This document shows, in pieces, positions 43,013-52,694 of a stretch of DNA of 64,000 bases. The stretch spans positions 2,653,324 through 2,717,323 of the forward strand of contig NZ_JAHCDI010000004.1 in assembly GCF_019697375.1 (NCBI RefSeq), in the 5' to 3' direction. Source of the DNA: Micromonospora tarapacensis (GTDB lineage: Bacteria > Actinomycetota > Actinomycetes > Mycobacteriales > Micromonosporaceae). The translations under genes and the position numbers were made by a program. The notes below the pieces were generated by a model. That model saw only the letters and a program-made list of their open reading frames with translations, made no database searches and was not told the DNA's origin. Position 1 is the first letter of the stretch. Every line of letters begins with the position of its first letter.

Positions 43013-43800
43013 ATGATCAGCAGTACCGATACCCAGACTTTCGCCATCGGCGATGACGGCGCCTCGGCTACGGCACGATGCAGCTCACCGGCCCTGGCCA
43101 CTGGAACCTGCCCGCCGACCCGGACACGGCTCGCCGCATCCTGCGCGCCGCCGTCCACGACCACGGCATCAACCACCTCGACACCGCCGACGCCTACGGC
43201 CCGCACACCGTCGAAACGCTGATCCGCGAAGCACTGCACCCGTACCCCGACGACCTGCTGATCGCGACCAAAGGCGGGCTGACACGTCCGGGACCGAACA
43301 TCTGGCGGCCCTGCGGACGCCCGGAGTACCTGACCCAATGTGCCGAACTGAGCCTGCGGCGCCTCGGCGTTGACGTCCTCGACCTGTACTACCTGCACCG
43401 CATCGACCCACAGGTGCCGCTCGCCGACCAGCTCGGCGCCCTCGTCGACCTTCAACGAGCCGGGAAGATCCGGCATATCGGCCTGTCGAAAGTCACCGTC
43501 GACCAGCTCGAACAAGCCCGCACCATCACTGCCATCTCCGCCGTACAGAACCAACACACACCGACCCGCACCGACCCAGTCCTCGGATACTGCGAACGCA
43601 ATGGCATGCCCTACGTCGCCTACAAACCGTTCGACGCCGGGGCCGACCTGCCGCGCAAGGAGTCAGGCGCGAGGGTTCATGGACCGGTCGAGATACTCCA
43701 AACGTTGCTGGACCGTTCCCCGGCGATGCTGGTCATTCCCGGTACGGCCTCGCTCGAGCACCTCCAAGCCAACTGCACCGCCGACGGTGCCGCGGCCTGA
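43013..43800 (+). pseudogene. Aldo/keto reductase, frameshifted near the start
   Basis: NADPH-dependent oxidoreductase of the AKR family. ATG 43013 opens with MISSTDTQTFAIGDDGA, but the expected RLGYGTMQLTG lies in the next frame (CGCCTCGGCTACGGCACGATG at about 43060). From there the frame is open to 43800. It has the catalytic HLDTADAYGPHTVETLI with Asp and Tyr, the Lys in IATKGGLTRPG, the His in DLYYLHRID, and the cofactor-binding GTASLEHLQAN end. A one-base indel near 43055-43063 explains the break. An internal start at 43078 would give a protein lacking the first strand. Confidence 0.7.
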
Positions 43801-43822
43801 GGATTTGTCCGGAGGGAACCGC

Positions 43823-44365
43823 GTGGCTGCCACCGAAGCTGGAACCAATCTAACCACCGACAGCGCCGCTGACGGGCTGTTCTGGTTGCTCGTGGACACC
43901 GCCCGAACATTGGCAGCCCGCTACCCCCAAGACACGGGTGCCTTTGTCCGACTGGCGAAGCTCACCGAAGAGACCGGGGAGGTCGCCGCGCAAATCAACA
44001 TCTGGGCCGGAACCGGCCTCAAACGCGAGGAACACGGCGAATTCGACCCCCGCGAACTCGCCGCAGAGCTTTCCGACGTCCTGCGGTCCGCCGTCAGCAT
44101 CGCCCTCGCCCTCGACATCCTTGACTTGCTCATCGCCGAGATCCGCGGCAGGCACACCGAAATCGCAGCCGCCACCAGCCAGGCCTATGACACCGTCCGC
44201 CAGCGAGGTTCAGCTACTGCCGCCGCCCAGCAACCTGCGGACGAGCCCCAGCGGCTGCGAAGTCGCACAGGAAGCCGAGGCGGTAAGAACTTCCCATTCT
44301 TGCCAGCTGCGGCGCAGCGGCCCGCCGCGCCATACCGACACGCCCAGATAGCCCATTCGAACTAA
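43823..44365 (+). CDS. MazG-like nucleotide pyrophosphohydrolase domain protein 1
   Basis: Probable hydrolase of (d)NTPs or related nucleotides of the all-alpha NTP-PPase group. GTG 43823 has GGAGGGA 5 nt upstream. 180 residues; the MazG-like core is RLAKLTEETGEVAAQINIW with the ExxE metal motif and ELAAELSDVLRSAVSIAL with the second acidic motif. The C-terminal ~45 residues (after RQRGSATAAA) are basic and low-complexity. First of three MazG-like genes in a row on the same strand. Confidence 0.75.
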   Translation: MAATEAGTNLTTDSAADGLFWLLVDTARTLAARYPQDTGAFVRLAKLTEETGEVAAQINIWAGTGLKREEHGEFDPRELAAELSDVLRSAVSIALALDILDLLIAEIRGRHTEIAAATSQAYDTVRQRGSATAAAQQPADEPQRLRSRTGSRGGKNFPFLPAAAQRPAAPYRHAQIAHSN

Positions 44366-44513
44366 TGTGCTACCCGATGTGCGGACTTCGTCGGCTGGCC
44401 GACACCGCATCGGCTCTGCGGTCCGGTATCCGTATGACGTGACCGCCGACCAGCAACTCTCGCCAGGACCCACGCCCCTCAAGCGGATCGACCGGCAGGA
44501 GGAAAACGCGCAG

Positions 44514-45056
44514 GTGAGCACCACAACGAACAGCCGCAACGGCAGCGGATCCATCCCGTCCCAGAGCTCGCCGAGCGACCCACAGGAGGCGCTCCCGGAG
44601 TTCCGCCAGAGCTGGTGGGAGACCGGGCTCCGGGCCCGGGCGAACGCCAGCGAGTTCGGCGTCTTCGCCGAACTGCCGGGCCTGACCCGGCGGGCTGTGC
44701 CAGTGGCGTGGCGGGCTGACCGGCTGCGGACATCGCTGCTCGACGAGCAGGACGGCACCGACCGTCTGGAACTGACGTGCCGGATCATGAAGATCGCTGA
44801 AGAGGCGGGCGAGGCCACGCAGGCGTGGTTCGGGGTGCTGGGCCAGAATCCGCGCAAGGGGGTCACGCACGCGGTCGATGACGGTGTCGGTGAACTCACC
44901 GATGTGGTGTTCACCAGCCTGGTAGCGATCGCCAGCCTGGGTGCCGACCCGCAGGAGGCGGTCGCCGCGGTGGCAGCGAAGGCCGCGACCTACCGGTCGG
45001 GACTCGCCACGACGACGGCCGGGTCACCACCGACCGGATCCGGAACCGCCGCATGA
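44514..45056 (+). CDS. MazG-like nucleotide pyrophosphohydrolase domain protein 2
   Basis: GTG 44514 follows an AGGAGG site (about 12 nt); an in-frame start at 44367 would add low-complexity residues. 180 residues. The core contains RIMKIAEEAGEATQAWFGVL (EExxE) and DDGVGELTDVVFTSLVAIAS (ExxD), the paired acidic helices of MazG-like enzymes. An N-terminal extension with EFRQSWWETGLRARANASEF is not seen in the other two copies, so the three are related but not recent duplicates. ATGA overlap with the next gene. Confidence 0.75.
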   Translation: MSTTTNSRNGSGSIPSQSSPSDPQEALPEFRQSWWETGLRARANASEFGVFAELPGLTRRAVPVAWRADRLRTSLLDEQDGTDRLELTCRIMKIAEEAGEATQAWFGVLGQNPRKGVTHAVDDGVGELTDVVFTSLVAIASLGADPQEAVAAVAAKAATYRSGLATTTAGSPPTGSGTAA

Positions 45057-45463
45057 CAGCCGGACCGGAGACGCCGCCGCACGCCAGCGGCGGGCCGTTG
45101 CCGGACACGTTCGCGGCGCTCGTGGCGACGGTGCATGCGCTGACCCGCCGGTTCCCTGACCACAACGGCCCGTTCGAGAGGGTGTCACGGCTGGCTGAGG
45201 AGTCCGGTGAGCTCGCCGCGGCGGCGGTCAACCACGCCGAAGCGACAGGCATCAAGATCGCCAAGCATGGCCCGTTCGATCCGGCGCGCCTGGTCAAAGA
45301 AGTGATGGACGTGCTGCGGGCGGCGGTCGGGATCGCCGCGCACTACGACGTGGTCGACGAACTGTGTACGGCGATCGCCGACCACTACCTGCGGCATGTT
45401 CAGCTTGGCTTGATCGACGTACCGCAGCCGGAGACGGGCGGAGAGCAGCATGATGACCGCTGA
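45053..45463 (+). CDS. MazG-like nucleotide pyrophosphohydrolase domain protein 3
   Basis: 136 residues, ATG 45053 overlapping the previous stop. Compact MazG-like fold: FERVSRLAEESGELAAAAVN (EExxE) and LVKEVMDVLRAAVGIAAHYD (ExxD). It is closest in layout to copy 1 (RRFPDHNGPFERVSRLAEES against ARYPQDTGAFVRLAKLTEET). The MFS transporter gene starts inside its last 14 bp, so at least copies 2, 3 and the transporter form one operon. Confidence 0.78.
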   Translation: MTAGPETPPHASGGPLPDTFAALVATVHALTRRFPDHNGPFERVSRLAEESGELAAAAVNHAEATGIKIAKHGPFDPARLVKEVMDVLRAAVGIAAHYDVVDELCTAIADHYLRHVQLGLIDVPQPETGGEQHDDR

Positions 45464-46778
45464 CCGCCGCCCGGACACCAGGCCCGAACCGATGCCGACG
45501 TTGCGCGGCAGTGGCCCGCGGGTGCGGCGGGCGTGGGCGGCGTACGCGATCTCGCAGGCCGGCAGCGGCATCGGCACCGGAGCGTTGCCGCTGGTGGCGA
45601 TTCTGCTGCTGGACGCCTCGGACTGGCAGATCTCACTGCTGGCCGCGGTCGCGGGGATCGCCGGCGCCGTGGCGGTGGTGCCGCTGGGGCCGTGGGTCGA
45701 GTTCCACCGCAAACGCCCGGTCATGGTCGGCGCGGACCTGCTGCGCGGTGTCACCCTGCTCAGCGTCCCGGTCGCCGCCTGGGCCGGCGGGCTGACGTAT
45801 GGCCAGTTGTGTCTGGTGGCCGCCGCACAGACGATCGGGACGATTCTGTCTTCGGCGGCCAGCACCGCGTTCCTGAAGTCGCTGGTGCCCGGCGACCAGC
45901 TGGTGCTGGTCAACGCCAGGTGGGAGAGCACCACGTGGACGGCCACCACGTTCGGGCCTCCGGCGGGCGGGATACTGGTCTCCTGGGTCGGCGCGCCCGC
46001 CACGCTCCTGGTCAACGCGGCCAGTTTCCTGCTGTCGGCGGTCACGCTGGGCCGGATCCGGCACCGTGAACCCGCACCCACTGGCCCCGAGCGCGGCCGG
46101 CACTCGATGGCGCAAATGACTGCCGGGTGGCGGCACATCGCTGCCCACCCGGTTCTTCTCCGGCTGTTCGGGCACGCACTGGTCTTCGGTGGCTGCATTG
46201 TCGCGTCCACGCCGCTGATCGCCGTGCTCATGCTCCGCGATCTCGGGTTCAGCCCGGCGCAGTACGGCCTCGCGCTCGGGGTGCCGTGCGCGGCCGGGGT
46301 CCTCGGGTCGGTGCTGGCGCCACGGATAATCCGCCGGGCCGGGTTGATGCCGACGCTGCTGGTCGCCGGGGCGGCCCGCTGCCTGTGGATGGCCGTCGTC
46401 CCGTTCGCGCCGGGCACGACCGCCGGACTGGTGCAGATCATCGCCGCGGACACGATGCTGTTGCTGTGCGCCGGGATTTTCAATCCCGCCTTCTCGACCT
46501 ATCGGATGCGGGCGGTCGCCGACGGCTACCTGGCCCGGGTGACCGCGGCGTGGGCGGTCAGCAGCAAGGTCGCCCAGCCCATCGTCATCGCGGCTGCCGG
46601 CGTGGCCGCCGCGGCGGTCGGCGCCCGTCCCGCACTGCTCGGTCTGGCCGGTGTGCTGCTGGCCAGCGTGGTCGTGCTGCCCTGGCGTAGCTGGACCAGG
46701 CGAGACCTTCCTGTGGGCCGAGGCCGAGACGTCCCTGTGGGCATCGGGCAAAGCCAGACGACGGGAGTACAGCCGTGA
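45450..46778 (+). CDS. MFS transporter (drug-efflux-like)
   Basis: 442-residue membrane protein with about 12 hydrophobic segments, of the Pfam MFS_3/enterobactin-exporter style common in actinobacteria. Recognisable parts: AYAISQAGSGIGTGALPLVA, the loop motif FHRKRPVMVGADLLRGVTLL, GTILSSAASTAFLKSLVPGD, and the family-typical WESTTWTATTFGPPAGGIL. ATG 45450 lies within the MazG-like 3 gene. Substrate unknown; co-transcription with nucleotide-hydrolase genes hints at a nucleoside-like or otherwise toxic compound, which is speculation. Confidence 0.85.
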   Translation: MMTADRRPDTRPEPMPTLRGSGPRVRRAWAAYAISQAGSGIGTGALPLVAILLLDASDWQISLLAAVAGIAGAVAVVPLGPWVEFHRKRPVMVGADLLRGVTLLSVPVAAWAGGLTYGQLCLVAAAQTIGTILSSAASTAFLKSLVPGDQLVLVNARWESTTWTATTFGPPAGGILVSWVGAPATLLVNAASFLLSAVTLGRIRHREPAPTGPERGRHSMAQMTAGWRHIAAHPVLLRLFGHALVFGGCIVASTPLIAVLMLRDLGFSPAQYGLALGVPCAAGVLGSVLAPRIIRRAGLMPTLLVAGAARCLWMAVVPFAPGTTAGLVQIIAADTMLLLCAGIFNPAFSTYRMRAVADGYLARVTAAWAVSSKVAQPIVIAAAGVAAAAVGARPALLGLAGVLLASVVVLPWRSWTRRDLPVGRGRDVPVGIGQSQTTGVQP

Positions 46779-46896
46779 GCAACCCGATGCAGCATGGCCG
46801 GTTCGCGCGCCTCGCCGGCACGGCGACACCAACGAACGCCCGGTCAGTCCCGCCGCGGGAAACCGCGACCAACTACTCGGTGATCGTCGACATCCG

Positions 46897-47436
46897 ATGA
46901 CCGGGGTGACAATGCAGAAAATCGCGATCGTCGGTAACAGCGGCGCCGGCAAGACCGTGCTCGCGCACCGGCTCGGTGCCCTGCTGCACCTGCCGGTGAC
47001 CCACCTGGACGCGCTGCGTTACGACACCGACTGGAACCTGGTGCCCGAGGCCGAGTTCGCCGACCAGCAACGCGCAGCCGTCACCGCCGACACATGGATC
47101 ATCGATGGGAACTCTCTGGCCACGCTGTCCATCCGGGCAGCCGCCGCGGACACCGTCATCATGGTGGACCCGCCACCGTGGGTCTGTCTGTGGGGCATCC
47201 TGCAACGCCGGTGGCGCTACCGCGGCGGCCAGCACCCCGACGGTGTCTTCGACCGCATCACCGTCGATTCCCTGCGTTATACGGCCACGTACCGGCGCAG
47301 CCATGGTCCTCGCACGCTGGCCTGCATCGCTGTAGCCGGTCTCCCAGCTCGCCATCAGCTCGCGACGGCTCTCGTCGACCGCGTACCACGTCATCCGCCG
47401 CCCCCTCTTCGAAAGCTCGCCGCAGCCTACCGGTGA
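46897..47436 (+). CDS. P-loop kinase-like protein (FlaR/topology-modulation type)
   Basis: Small adenylate-kinase-like ATP-binding protein. ATG 46897 or 46912; the frame from 46651 is shadow of the transporter gene. The P-loop is KIAIVGNSGAGKTVLAHRLG, followed by HLDALRYDTDWNLVP and WIIDGNSLATLSIRAAAADT, and the lid-like WGILQRRWRYRGGQHPDG. The last ~35 residues (after YRRSHGPRTLACIA) do not follow the family pattern, so the C-terminus may be altered. About 179 residues, near normal length. Confidence 0.7.
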   Translation: MTGVTMQKIAIVGNSGAGKTVLAHRLGALLHLPVTHLDALRYDTDWNLVPEAEFADQQRAAVTADTWIIDGNSLATLSIRAAAADTVIMVDPPPWVCLWGILQRRWRYRGGQHPDGVFDRITVDSLRYTATYRRSHGPRTLACIAVAGLPARHQLATALVDRVPRHPPPPLRKLAAAYR

Positions 47437-47488
47437 CGGCGCGGTCACACACGGCCCCGCGTGGGTGACCGCGCCAGCCGACACCCGC

Positions 47489-48448
47489 CTATACGCGCTC
47501 GCCGATACCCAGTCGCGCCTGCGTCTCCTGTGCCCGCTCGGCGGCGGCGCTGGCGCCGTAGTGGCGAGGCATGTCCCCTGAGGTCCATCCGAGCAGCAGC
47601 ATCAGGTCACCGGAGTCGCCGCCGGCACGCTTCCACTCGTGGGCGAAGCTGTGCCGCCACCGGTGCGCGTGCACGTCCGCCACGCCGGCCGCGGCTCCCA
47701 ACCGTTTGAGCAGGATCTTGATGCCGTTCGGAGTCAACGCTGCGGTGCCTCGTTCGGCCAGCCACAGGTTCGGCAGGGCGGCGCCCTTGTGCTTGTCCCG
47801 GGCCCGCAGATAGCGCGACAGCGCCCGGGCCGTCTTGGGCCCGAACCGCACTCGCCGATCCTTGGCGCCCTTGCCGTGGAAACGCACCGACTCCGTGTTC
47901 AGGTCCACGTCGTCGACCAGAAGGTTGCCGACCTCCGACAGGCGTGCGCCGGTGTTGCAGTACACCCGGATCAACGCCTCGTCGCGCAGGTTCGCGAAGC
48001 CTTTGCCCTTGCAGGCGTCGAGAAGCTTGCTGGTGTCCTCGTCGCGCATGACCGGGATCAGCTTGCGGGGTGTCTTCGGCTGCCGCACCCGCTGCATCGG
48101 CGACCGGTCGATGGCCTCCTCGTCGAGGAGCAGCCACTTGAAGAACTGCTGCAGTCCCTTGTGCTTGTTCACCGCCGTCGACGCGGACCTGGTCTCGATC
48201 ATCCAACCCTGGAACGCCTCCACATGCGCCCGCGTCACCGCACACGGATCCTCGGCCGCGTCCCCGGCGTCCGGATCCGGCGACTGCTCTGCCAGATAGC
48301 GGCCAAGCTGCGCGGCGGCGAGGAGGTAGTTGTAGCGGGTGGTCTCCGGATAGTTCCCGGCCCGCAGGCACCGGTCCCAGTCGCGGAGGAACCCGGCCCA
48401 GGTCCGGGAGAGCCCGACGGTGAGTTTCTGAAGATCCAGTAGTGGCAT
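47489..48448 (-). CDS. Tyrosine integrase next to tRNA-Pro
   Basis: 319-residue site-specific recombinase. N-terminal SAM-like DNA-binding domain (FLRDWDRCLRAGNYPETTRY) and catalytic domain with Arg in NTGARLSEVGNLLVDDVDL, the HxxR box HRWRHSFAHEW, Trp/His position in LLLGWTSGDMP, and nucleophile Tyr in PRHYGAS. All catalytic residues are present. ATG 48448 lies 114 bp from the 3' end of a tRNA-Pro gene, the classic arrangement for an element integrated at a tRNA 3' end. The element would extend to lower coordinates. No matching tRNA 3'-end copy was found by eye. Confidence 0.85.
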   Translation of the reverse strand: MPLLDLQKLTVGLSRTWAGFLRDWDRCLRAGNYPETTRYNYLLAAAQLGRYLAEQSPDPDAGDAAEDPCAVTRAHVEAFQGWMIETRSASTAVNKHKGLQQFFKWLLLDEEAIDRSPMQRVRQPKTPRKLIPVMRDEDTSKLLDACKGKGFANLRDEALIRVYCNTGARLSEVGNLLVDDVDLNTESVRFHGKGAKDRRVRFGPKTARALSRYLRARDKHKGAALPNLWLAERGTAALTPNGIKILLKRLGAAAGVADVHAHRWRHSFAHEWKRAGGDSGDLMLLLGWTSGDMPRHYGASAAAERAQETQARLGIGERV

Positions 48449-48561
48449 GACAACCTGCCCGAGTCAAGGAGTCCAACAGCGGCGTGCCAGACCAGGCATC
48501 CATGCCGAGCAATGAAAAGAGGGCTCCCGCAAGTCTCTGACCTGCGGAAACCCTCTCGCTG

Positions 48562-48635
<74 letters not shown>

Positions 48636-48799
48636 ATGCCCTCGCGTGATCTCCCGCGCGACAGCCGGTACAGCTTAGCGCAGGAACCCCCGTCCGTCGC
48701 ACAGGCCCCTGTCCGGCTGGTGACCGCCCACACCACCGGTAAAGCGTCCTAGGAGGGTGGGATCCTGGGGGTGGTGGTCGGGGAGGCGGGCGGTGTGGG

Positions 48800-50200
48800 T
48801 CAGCCGTGTGCCTTGCCCCGGCCGCCGGGGCCGAGCTTCTTGCGGGGGCGTACCGAGATCTCGATCGGGCTGCCCTCGAAGCCGAACTCCTCGCGCAGCT
48901 TGCGCTCGACGAAACGCTGGTAGCCGGCGTCCAACGGCCCGGTGGTGAACAGCACGAAGCGCGGCGGGGCCACACCCGCCTGGGTGGCGAACAGGATCCG
49001 CGGCGCCCGGCCGCCCCGTACCGGGTGCGGGGTGGCCTGGACCAGGGCGGTGAGCCAGGCGTTGAGCTGTGCGGTGGGGATCCGCGTCTCCCAGCTGGCC
49101 AGCGCCCGATGCAGGGCGGCGGCCAGCTTGTCCACCGCCCGCCCGGTCTTCGCCGACAGGTTCAGCCGGATCGCCCACGGGATCCGGCGCAACTCCCGGT
49201 CGATCTCCTTGTCCAGGTAGTACCGGCGATCGGCGTCGACCAGGTCCCACTTGTTGAAGGCGATCACCAGTGCCCGGCCGGACTCGGTGACCATGGACAG
49301 GATCCGCTGGTCCTGCTCGCTGATCGGCTCGCTGGAGTCGAGCAGCACCACCGCCACCTCGGCCGCCTCGATCGCCGAGGCGGTCCGCAGACTGGCGTAG
49401 TACTCGGTGCCGCTGGCCCTGGCGACCCGCTTGCGCAGGCCGGCCGTGTCCACCAGGTGCCAGGTCTCGCCACCGATGTCAACCAGGCTGTCCACCGGGT
49501 CGACGGTGGTGCCGGCGACCGCGTCGACGACCGCCCGCTCCTCACCGGAGAAGCGGTTCAGCAGACTGGACTTGCCGACGTTCGGCCGGCCCACCAGGGC
49601 TACCCGGCGCGGGCCACGCGGGCGGTTCTCCGCCACCTTCGGCGCCTCGGGCAACGCCGCCAGGATGGCGTCGAGCAGGTCGCCGGAGCCGCGGCCGTGC
49701 AGCGCCGACACCGCGTACGGCTCGCCCAGGCCGAGCGACCACAGCGAGGTGGCCTCCAGCTCGACGTTGGTGTTGTCGGCCTTGTTGGCCACCAGGATTA
49801 CCGGTTTGGCGCTGCGGCGCAGCATCTTCACCGCCGCCTCGTCGACGTCGGTGGCGCCCACCGTCGCGTCGACCACGAACAGCACCACGTCGGCGGTGGC
49901 CACAGCCGCCTCGGCCTGGGCGGCGATCGCCGCCGCCCGGTCCTTCGCGTCCGGCTCCCAGCCGCCCGTGTCCACCACGGTGAACGCCCGGCCGGACCAC
50001 TGTGCGTCGTACGGGATCCGATCCCGGGTCACTCCGGGCACGTCCTCCACGACGGCCTGGCGGCGGCCGATGATCCGGTTGACCAGCGTGGACTTGCCGA
50101 CGTTGGGACGGCCGACCACGGCCACCACCGGCTGCGGTCCGGTCGGCTCCTCGGTGTCGAGGTCCGGCTCCCGCAACTCCACCCAACCGTCGTCACTCAC
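48800..50200 (-). CDS. der: GTPase Der (EngA), ribosome biogenesis
   Basis: Essential double GTPase that assists 50S subunit assembly. 466 residues, GTG 50200 overlapping the cmk stop by 4 bp. G domain 1 has [20 protein letters not shown], the G3 DTGGWEPD and NKADN; G domain 2 has [27 protein letters not shown] and NKWDL. The KH-like C-terminal domain ([20 protein letters not shown]) is complete and ends with a basic tail [16 protein letters not shown]. Typical actinobacterial cmk-der order. Confidence 0.97.
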   Translation of the reverse strand: MSDDGWVELREPDLDTEEPTGPQPVVAVVGRPNVGKSTLVNRIIGRRQAVVEDVPGVTRDRIPYDAQWSGRAFTVVDTGGWEPDAKDRAAAIAAQAEAAVATADVVLFVVDATVGATDVDEAAVKMLRRSAKPVILVANKADNTNVELEATSLWSLGLGEPYAVSALHGRGSGDLLDAILAALPEAPKVAENRPRGPRRVALVGRPNVGKSSLLNRFSGEERAVVDAVAGTTVDPVDSLVDIGGETWHLVDTAGLRKRVARASGTEYYASLRTASAIEAAEVAVVLLDSSEPISEQDQRILSMVTESGRALVIAFNKWDLVDADRRYYLDKEIDRELRRIPWAIRLNLSAKTGRAVDKLAAALHRALASWETRIPTAQLNAWLTALVQATPHPVRGGRAPRILFATQAGVAPPRFVLFTTGPLDAGYQRFVERKLREEFGFEGSPIEISVRPRKKLGPGGRGKAHG

Positions 50201-50877
50201 GCCGCTGACCGCTCGGCCAGCAGTGCGCGCAGCCGTGCCACGACCTCGTCGATGCCCAGCTCGGTGGTGTCCAGCACGACCGCGTCGGGTGCCTGGGCGA
50301 GCGGGTCGGCCTTGCGGGTCGAGTCCAGTTGGTCACGCCGGGCCAGGTCGGCGGCGGTGACCGCGACGTCGGAGGCGTTCTCGGCGCTGCGCCGGGCGGC
50401 ACGCGCCGCCGCCGAGGCGGTGAGGTAGACCTTCAGGTCGGCGTCCGGGGCCACCACGGAACCGATGTCGCGGCCCTCGACGACGATCCGGCCCGCATTG
50501 ATGATCATGTCCTGCTGGCGGGCCACCAGCAGCGCGCGGACCGCCGGCACGGCGGCCACGGCGGAGACCGCGGCGGTCACCTCGGGCCCACGGATCTCGG
50601 CGTCGACGTCCACGCCGTCGGCGGTCACGCCGTACCCGGCGGGGTCGGTGCCGATGCGCAGGTCGACCTCGCCGGCAACCTTGGCCACCGCCTGGGCGTC
50701 GGTCAGTTCGACGCCGGAACGCAGCACCGCCCAGGTGATCGCCCGGTACATCGCACCCGTGTCGAGGTACCGGGCGCCCAGGCCGGTGGCGAGCCGCCGG
50801 GAGACGGTGGACTTACCCGAACCGGACGGCCCGTCCACAGCGACCACGCAGCGCCCGGCCGGTACGTTTTCCTCCAC
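50197..50877 (-). CDS. cmk: Cytidylate kinase
   Basis: Phosphorylates CMP/dCMP to the diphosphates. I place the start at GTG 50877, which follows GAGGAGG at good spacing; the in-frame extension to 50940 has no ribosome site. 226 residues: P-loop [18 protein letters not shown], then [17 protein letters not shown], the CMP-binding insert, [20 protein letters not shown] and the C-terminal [19 protein letters not shown]. It overlaps der by 4 bp. Confidence 0.95.
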   Translation of the reverse strand: MEENVPAGRCVVAVDGPSGSGKSTVSRRLATGLGARYLDTGAMYRAITWAVLRSGVELTDAQAVAKVAGEVDLRIGTDPAGYGVTADGVDVDAEIRGPEVTAAVSAVAAVPAVRALLVARQQDMIINAGRIVVEGRDIGSVVAPDADLKVYLTASAAARAARRSAENASDVAVTAADLARRDQLDSTRKADPLAQAPDAVVLDTTELGIDEVVARLRALLAERSAA

Positions 50878-51034
50878 CGTTGTCCTCCTCAGCCCGTACC
50901 TCACGTTCCGCCTCGACGGTGCACGCGAGCGGTTGACCACACGTCCTCAATCATGCCCGGCGGCGCCGCGTACGGCCTGCCGACGTCACCGGGCCGTCAG
51001 GAGCCTACCCTCAGCCGTACCCGCGACCGCGCGG

Positions 51035-51805
51035 TCAGTCACCCACGGCCTTGAACAGGGCGGCGACCTCCGCGTTGGTCAGCCGTCGGGTGCGCCCGGC
51101 GCGCAGGTCGCCGAGCCGGATCGGCCCGATGGAGGTACGCACCAGGCGGCTCACCGGGTGGCCGACCTCGGCGAGCAGCCGCCGTACGATGTGTTTGCGG
51201 CCTTCGTGCAGGGTCAGCTCGACCTGGGCGGTACGTCCCAGACTGTCCACCACCCGGAACGCGTCGACCGTCACCGGTCCGTCGTCCAGCTCGATCCCGG
51301 CCGCCAGCCGCCTGCCGAGGTTGCGCGGGATCGGCCCGGCGACCTCGCACAGGTACGTCTTCGGCACCCCGTACGAGGGGTGCATCAGGCGGTGCGCCAG
51401 GGTGCCGTCGTTGGTGAGCAGCAGCAGGCCCTCGCTGTCCGCATCGAGCCGCCCGACGTGGTAGACCCGCTGTTCGACGCGGTTGCCGATGAAGTCGGCC
51501 AGGGCGGTGCGCCCCTTCTCGTCGGCCATTGTGGAAACCACTCCGCGCGGCTTGTTCAACGCCAGGTAGACCAGCCGGGTGTCGGCCACCAACCGCTCGC
51601 CGTCGACGTGGATGACCGCGGTGGCCGGGTCGACCTTGTCGCCGAGCTGGGCCACCCGCCCGTCGACCGTCACCCGCCGGCGGAAGATCAGGTCTTCGCA
51701 GGCACGCCGGGAGCCCACACCGGCGGCGGCAAGCACCTTCTGCAGGCGCTCGGGGCCGGTGTAGACGGGCGCGTCCGGGGACGGGGTGCGGTTATCGCGT
51801 GGCAT
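51035..51805 (-). CDS. rluB: rRNA pseudouridine synthase (RluB/RsuA family)
   Basis: Isomerises a uridine in 23S rRNA. ATG 51805 is within the end of scpB (14 bp overlap). An N-terminal S4 RNA-binding domain (ERLQKVLAAAGVGSRRACED) precedes the catalytic domain with the active-site HVGRLDADSEGLLLLTNDG and the LNKPRGVVST block. 256 residues. The scpA-scpB-rluB order is widely conserved in bacteria, which supports the RluB name over other RsuA-family members. Confidence 0.9.
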   Translation of the reverse strand: MPRDNRTPSPDAPVYTGPERLQKVLAAAGVGSRRACEDLIFRRRVTVDGRVAQLGDKVDPATAVIHVDGERLVADTRLVYLALNKPRGVVSTMADEKGRTALADFIGNRVEQRVYHVGRLDADSEGLLLLTNDGTLAHRLMHPSYGVPKTYLCEVAGPIPRNLGRRLAAGIELDDGPVTVDAFRVVDSLGRTAQVELTLHEGRKHIVRRLLAEVGHPVSRLVRTSIGPIRLGDLRAGRTRRLTNAEVAALFKAVGD

Positions 51806-52694
51806 CGGCAAGCTCTTCTACGTCGTCGGGGAGGAACGGGGCCAGCGGTGGCAGGTCGTCGAGGCTGTCGAGGCCGAGCTTCTCCAGGAACATCGTGGTC
51901 GTCCGGTACAGGTACGCCCCGCTGTCCGTCTCGGTGCCGCACTCCTCGATCAGGCCCCGGGAGACCAGGGTACGGATCACCCCGTCGCAGTTGACGCCGC
52001 GGATGGCCGAGATGCGCGACCGGGTGACCGGCTGCTTGTACGCCACCACGGCCAGGGTCTCCAGCGCGGCCTGGGTCAGCCGGACCGACTGCCCGTCCAG
52101 GACGAACCGTTCGACGTAGGTGGCGTATTCCGGCCGGGTGTAGAGACGCCATCCGCCGGCCGCCCGGCGCAGCTCGAATCCGTGGCCGGCGGCGGTGTAG
52201 CCGGCGGCGATCTCGTCCAGCATCGGGCCGATCCGTTCGGCGGGCTGCTCGAGCACCTGGGCCAGGATCAGCTCGCTGACGGGTTCGTCCACCACGAGCA
52301 GGATCGCCTCCAGCGCGCCACGCAGTTCGGCGTCGTCGAGCACCGGCGGCGGCTCCGGCACCACCCGGGCCCGTGCCGGCGGACGCTTCCGCCCCGCTGC
52401 CGCGCCGTCCTGCATCGCCGAACCCGGGTCGCCGGTCGCGGACCCGGCCGTCTCCCCGCCCGCCCCCGCACCGTGCGCCGAGGTTTCGGTGTCGGAGTGC
52501 CCCTGGCGGGGCAGCTGCGTACCGGAGTGCCCCCGGCGGGGCAACTGGGTACCAGGATCTGTCACGTCGTCGGGCTCGCGTGGGGCGGGGAGGTCTTCGG
52601 GAGCGGGGTCGCGGGGCGGGGTGGTGCGCTGCCAGGGTGGGATCCAGGCGGCGGCCTGGTCGGCCAGGGAATCGGGGCGTTCCTCGTTGCTCAT
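51792..52694 (-). CDS. scpB: Segregation and condensation protein B
   Basis: Kleisin-interacting winged-helix subunit of the SMC complex. 300 residues from ATG 52694, overlapping scpA by 4 bp. The first ~110 residues are a Pro/Arg/Gly-rich low-complexity extension, with a GHSGTQLPRQGHSDT imperfect repeat, not found in short ScpB proteins. The conserved tandem winged helices follow: LRGALEAILLVVDEPVSEL and LTQAALETLAVVAYKQPVTR, then SRISAIRGVNCDGVIRTL. Co-transcribed with scpA and rluB. Confidence 0.93.
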   Translation of the reverse strand: MSNEERPDSLADQAAAWIPPWQRTTPPRDPAPEDLPAPREPDDVTDPGTQLPRRGHSGTQLPRQGHSDTETSAHGAGAGGETAGSATGDPGSAMQDGAAAGRKRPPARARVVPEPPPVLDDAELRGALEAILLVVDEPVSELILAQVLEQPAERIGPMLDEIAAGYTAAGHGFELRRAAGGWRLYTRPEYATYVERFVLDGQSVRLTQAALETLAVVAYKQPVTRSRISAIRGVNCDGVIRTLVSRGLIEECGTETDSGAYLYRTTTMFLEKLGLDSLDDLPPLAPFLPDDVEELADATR

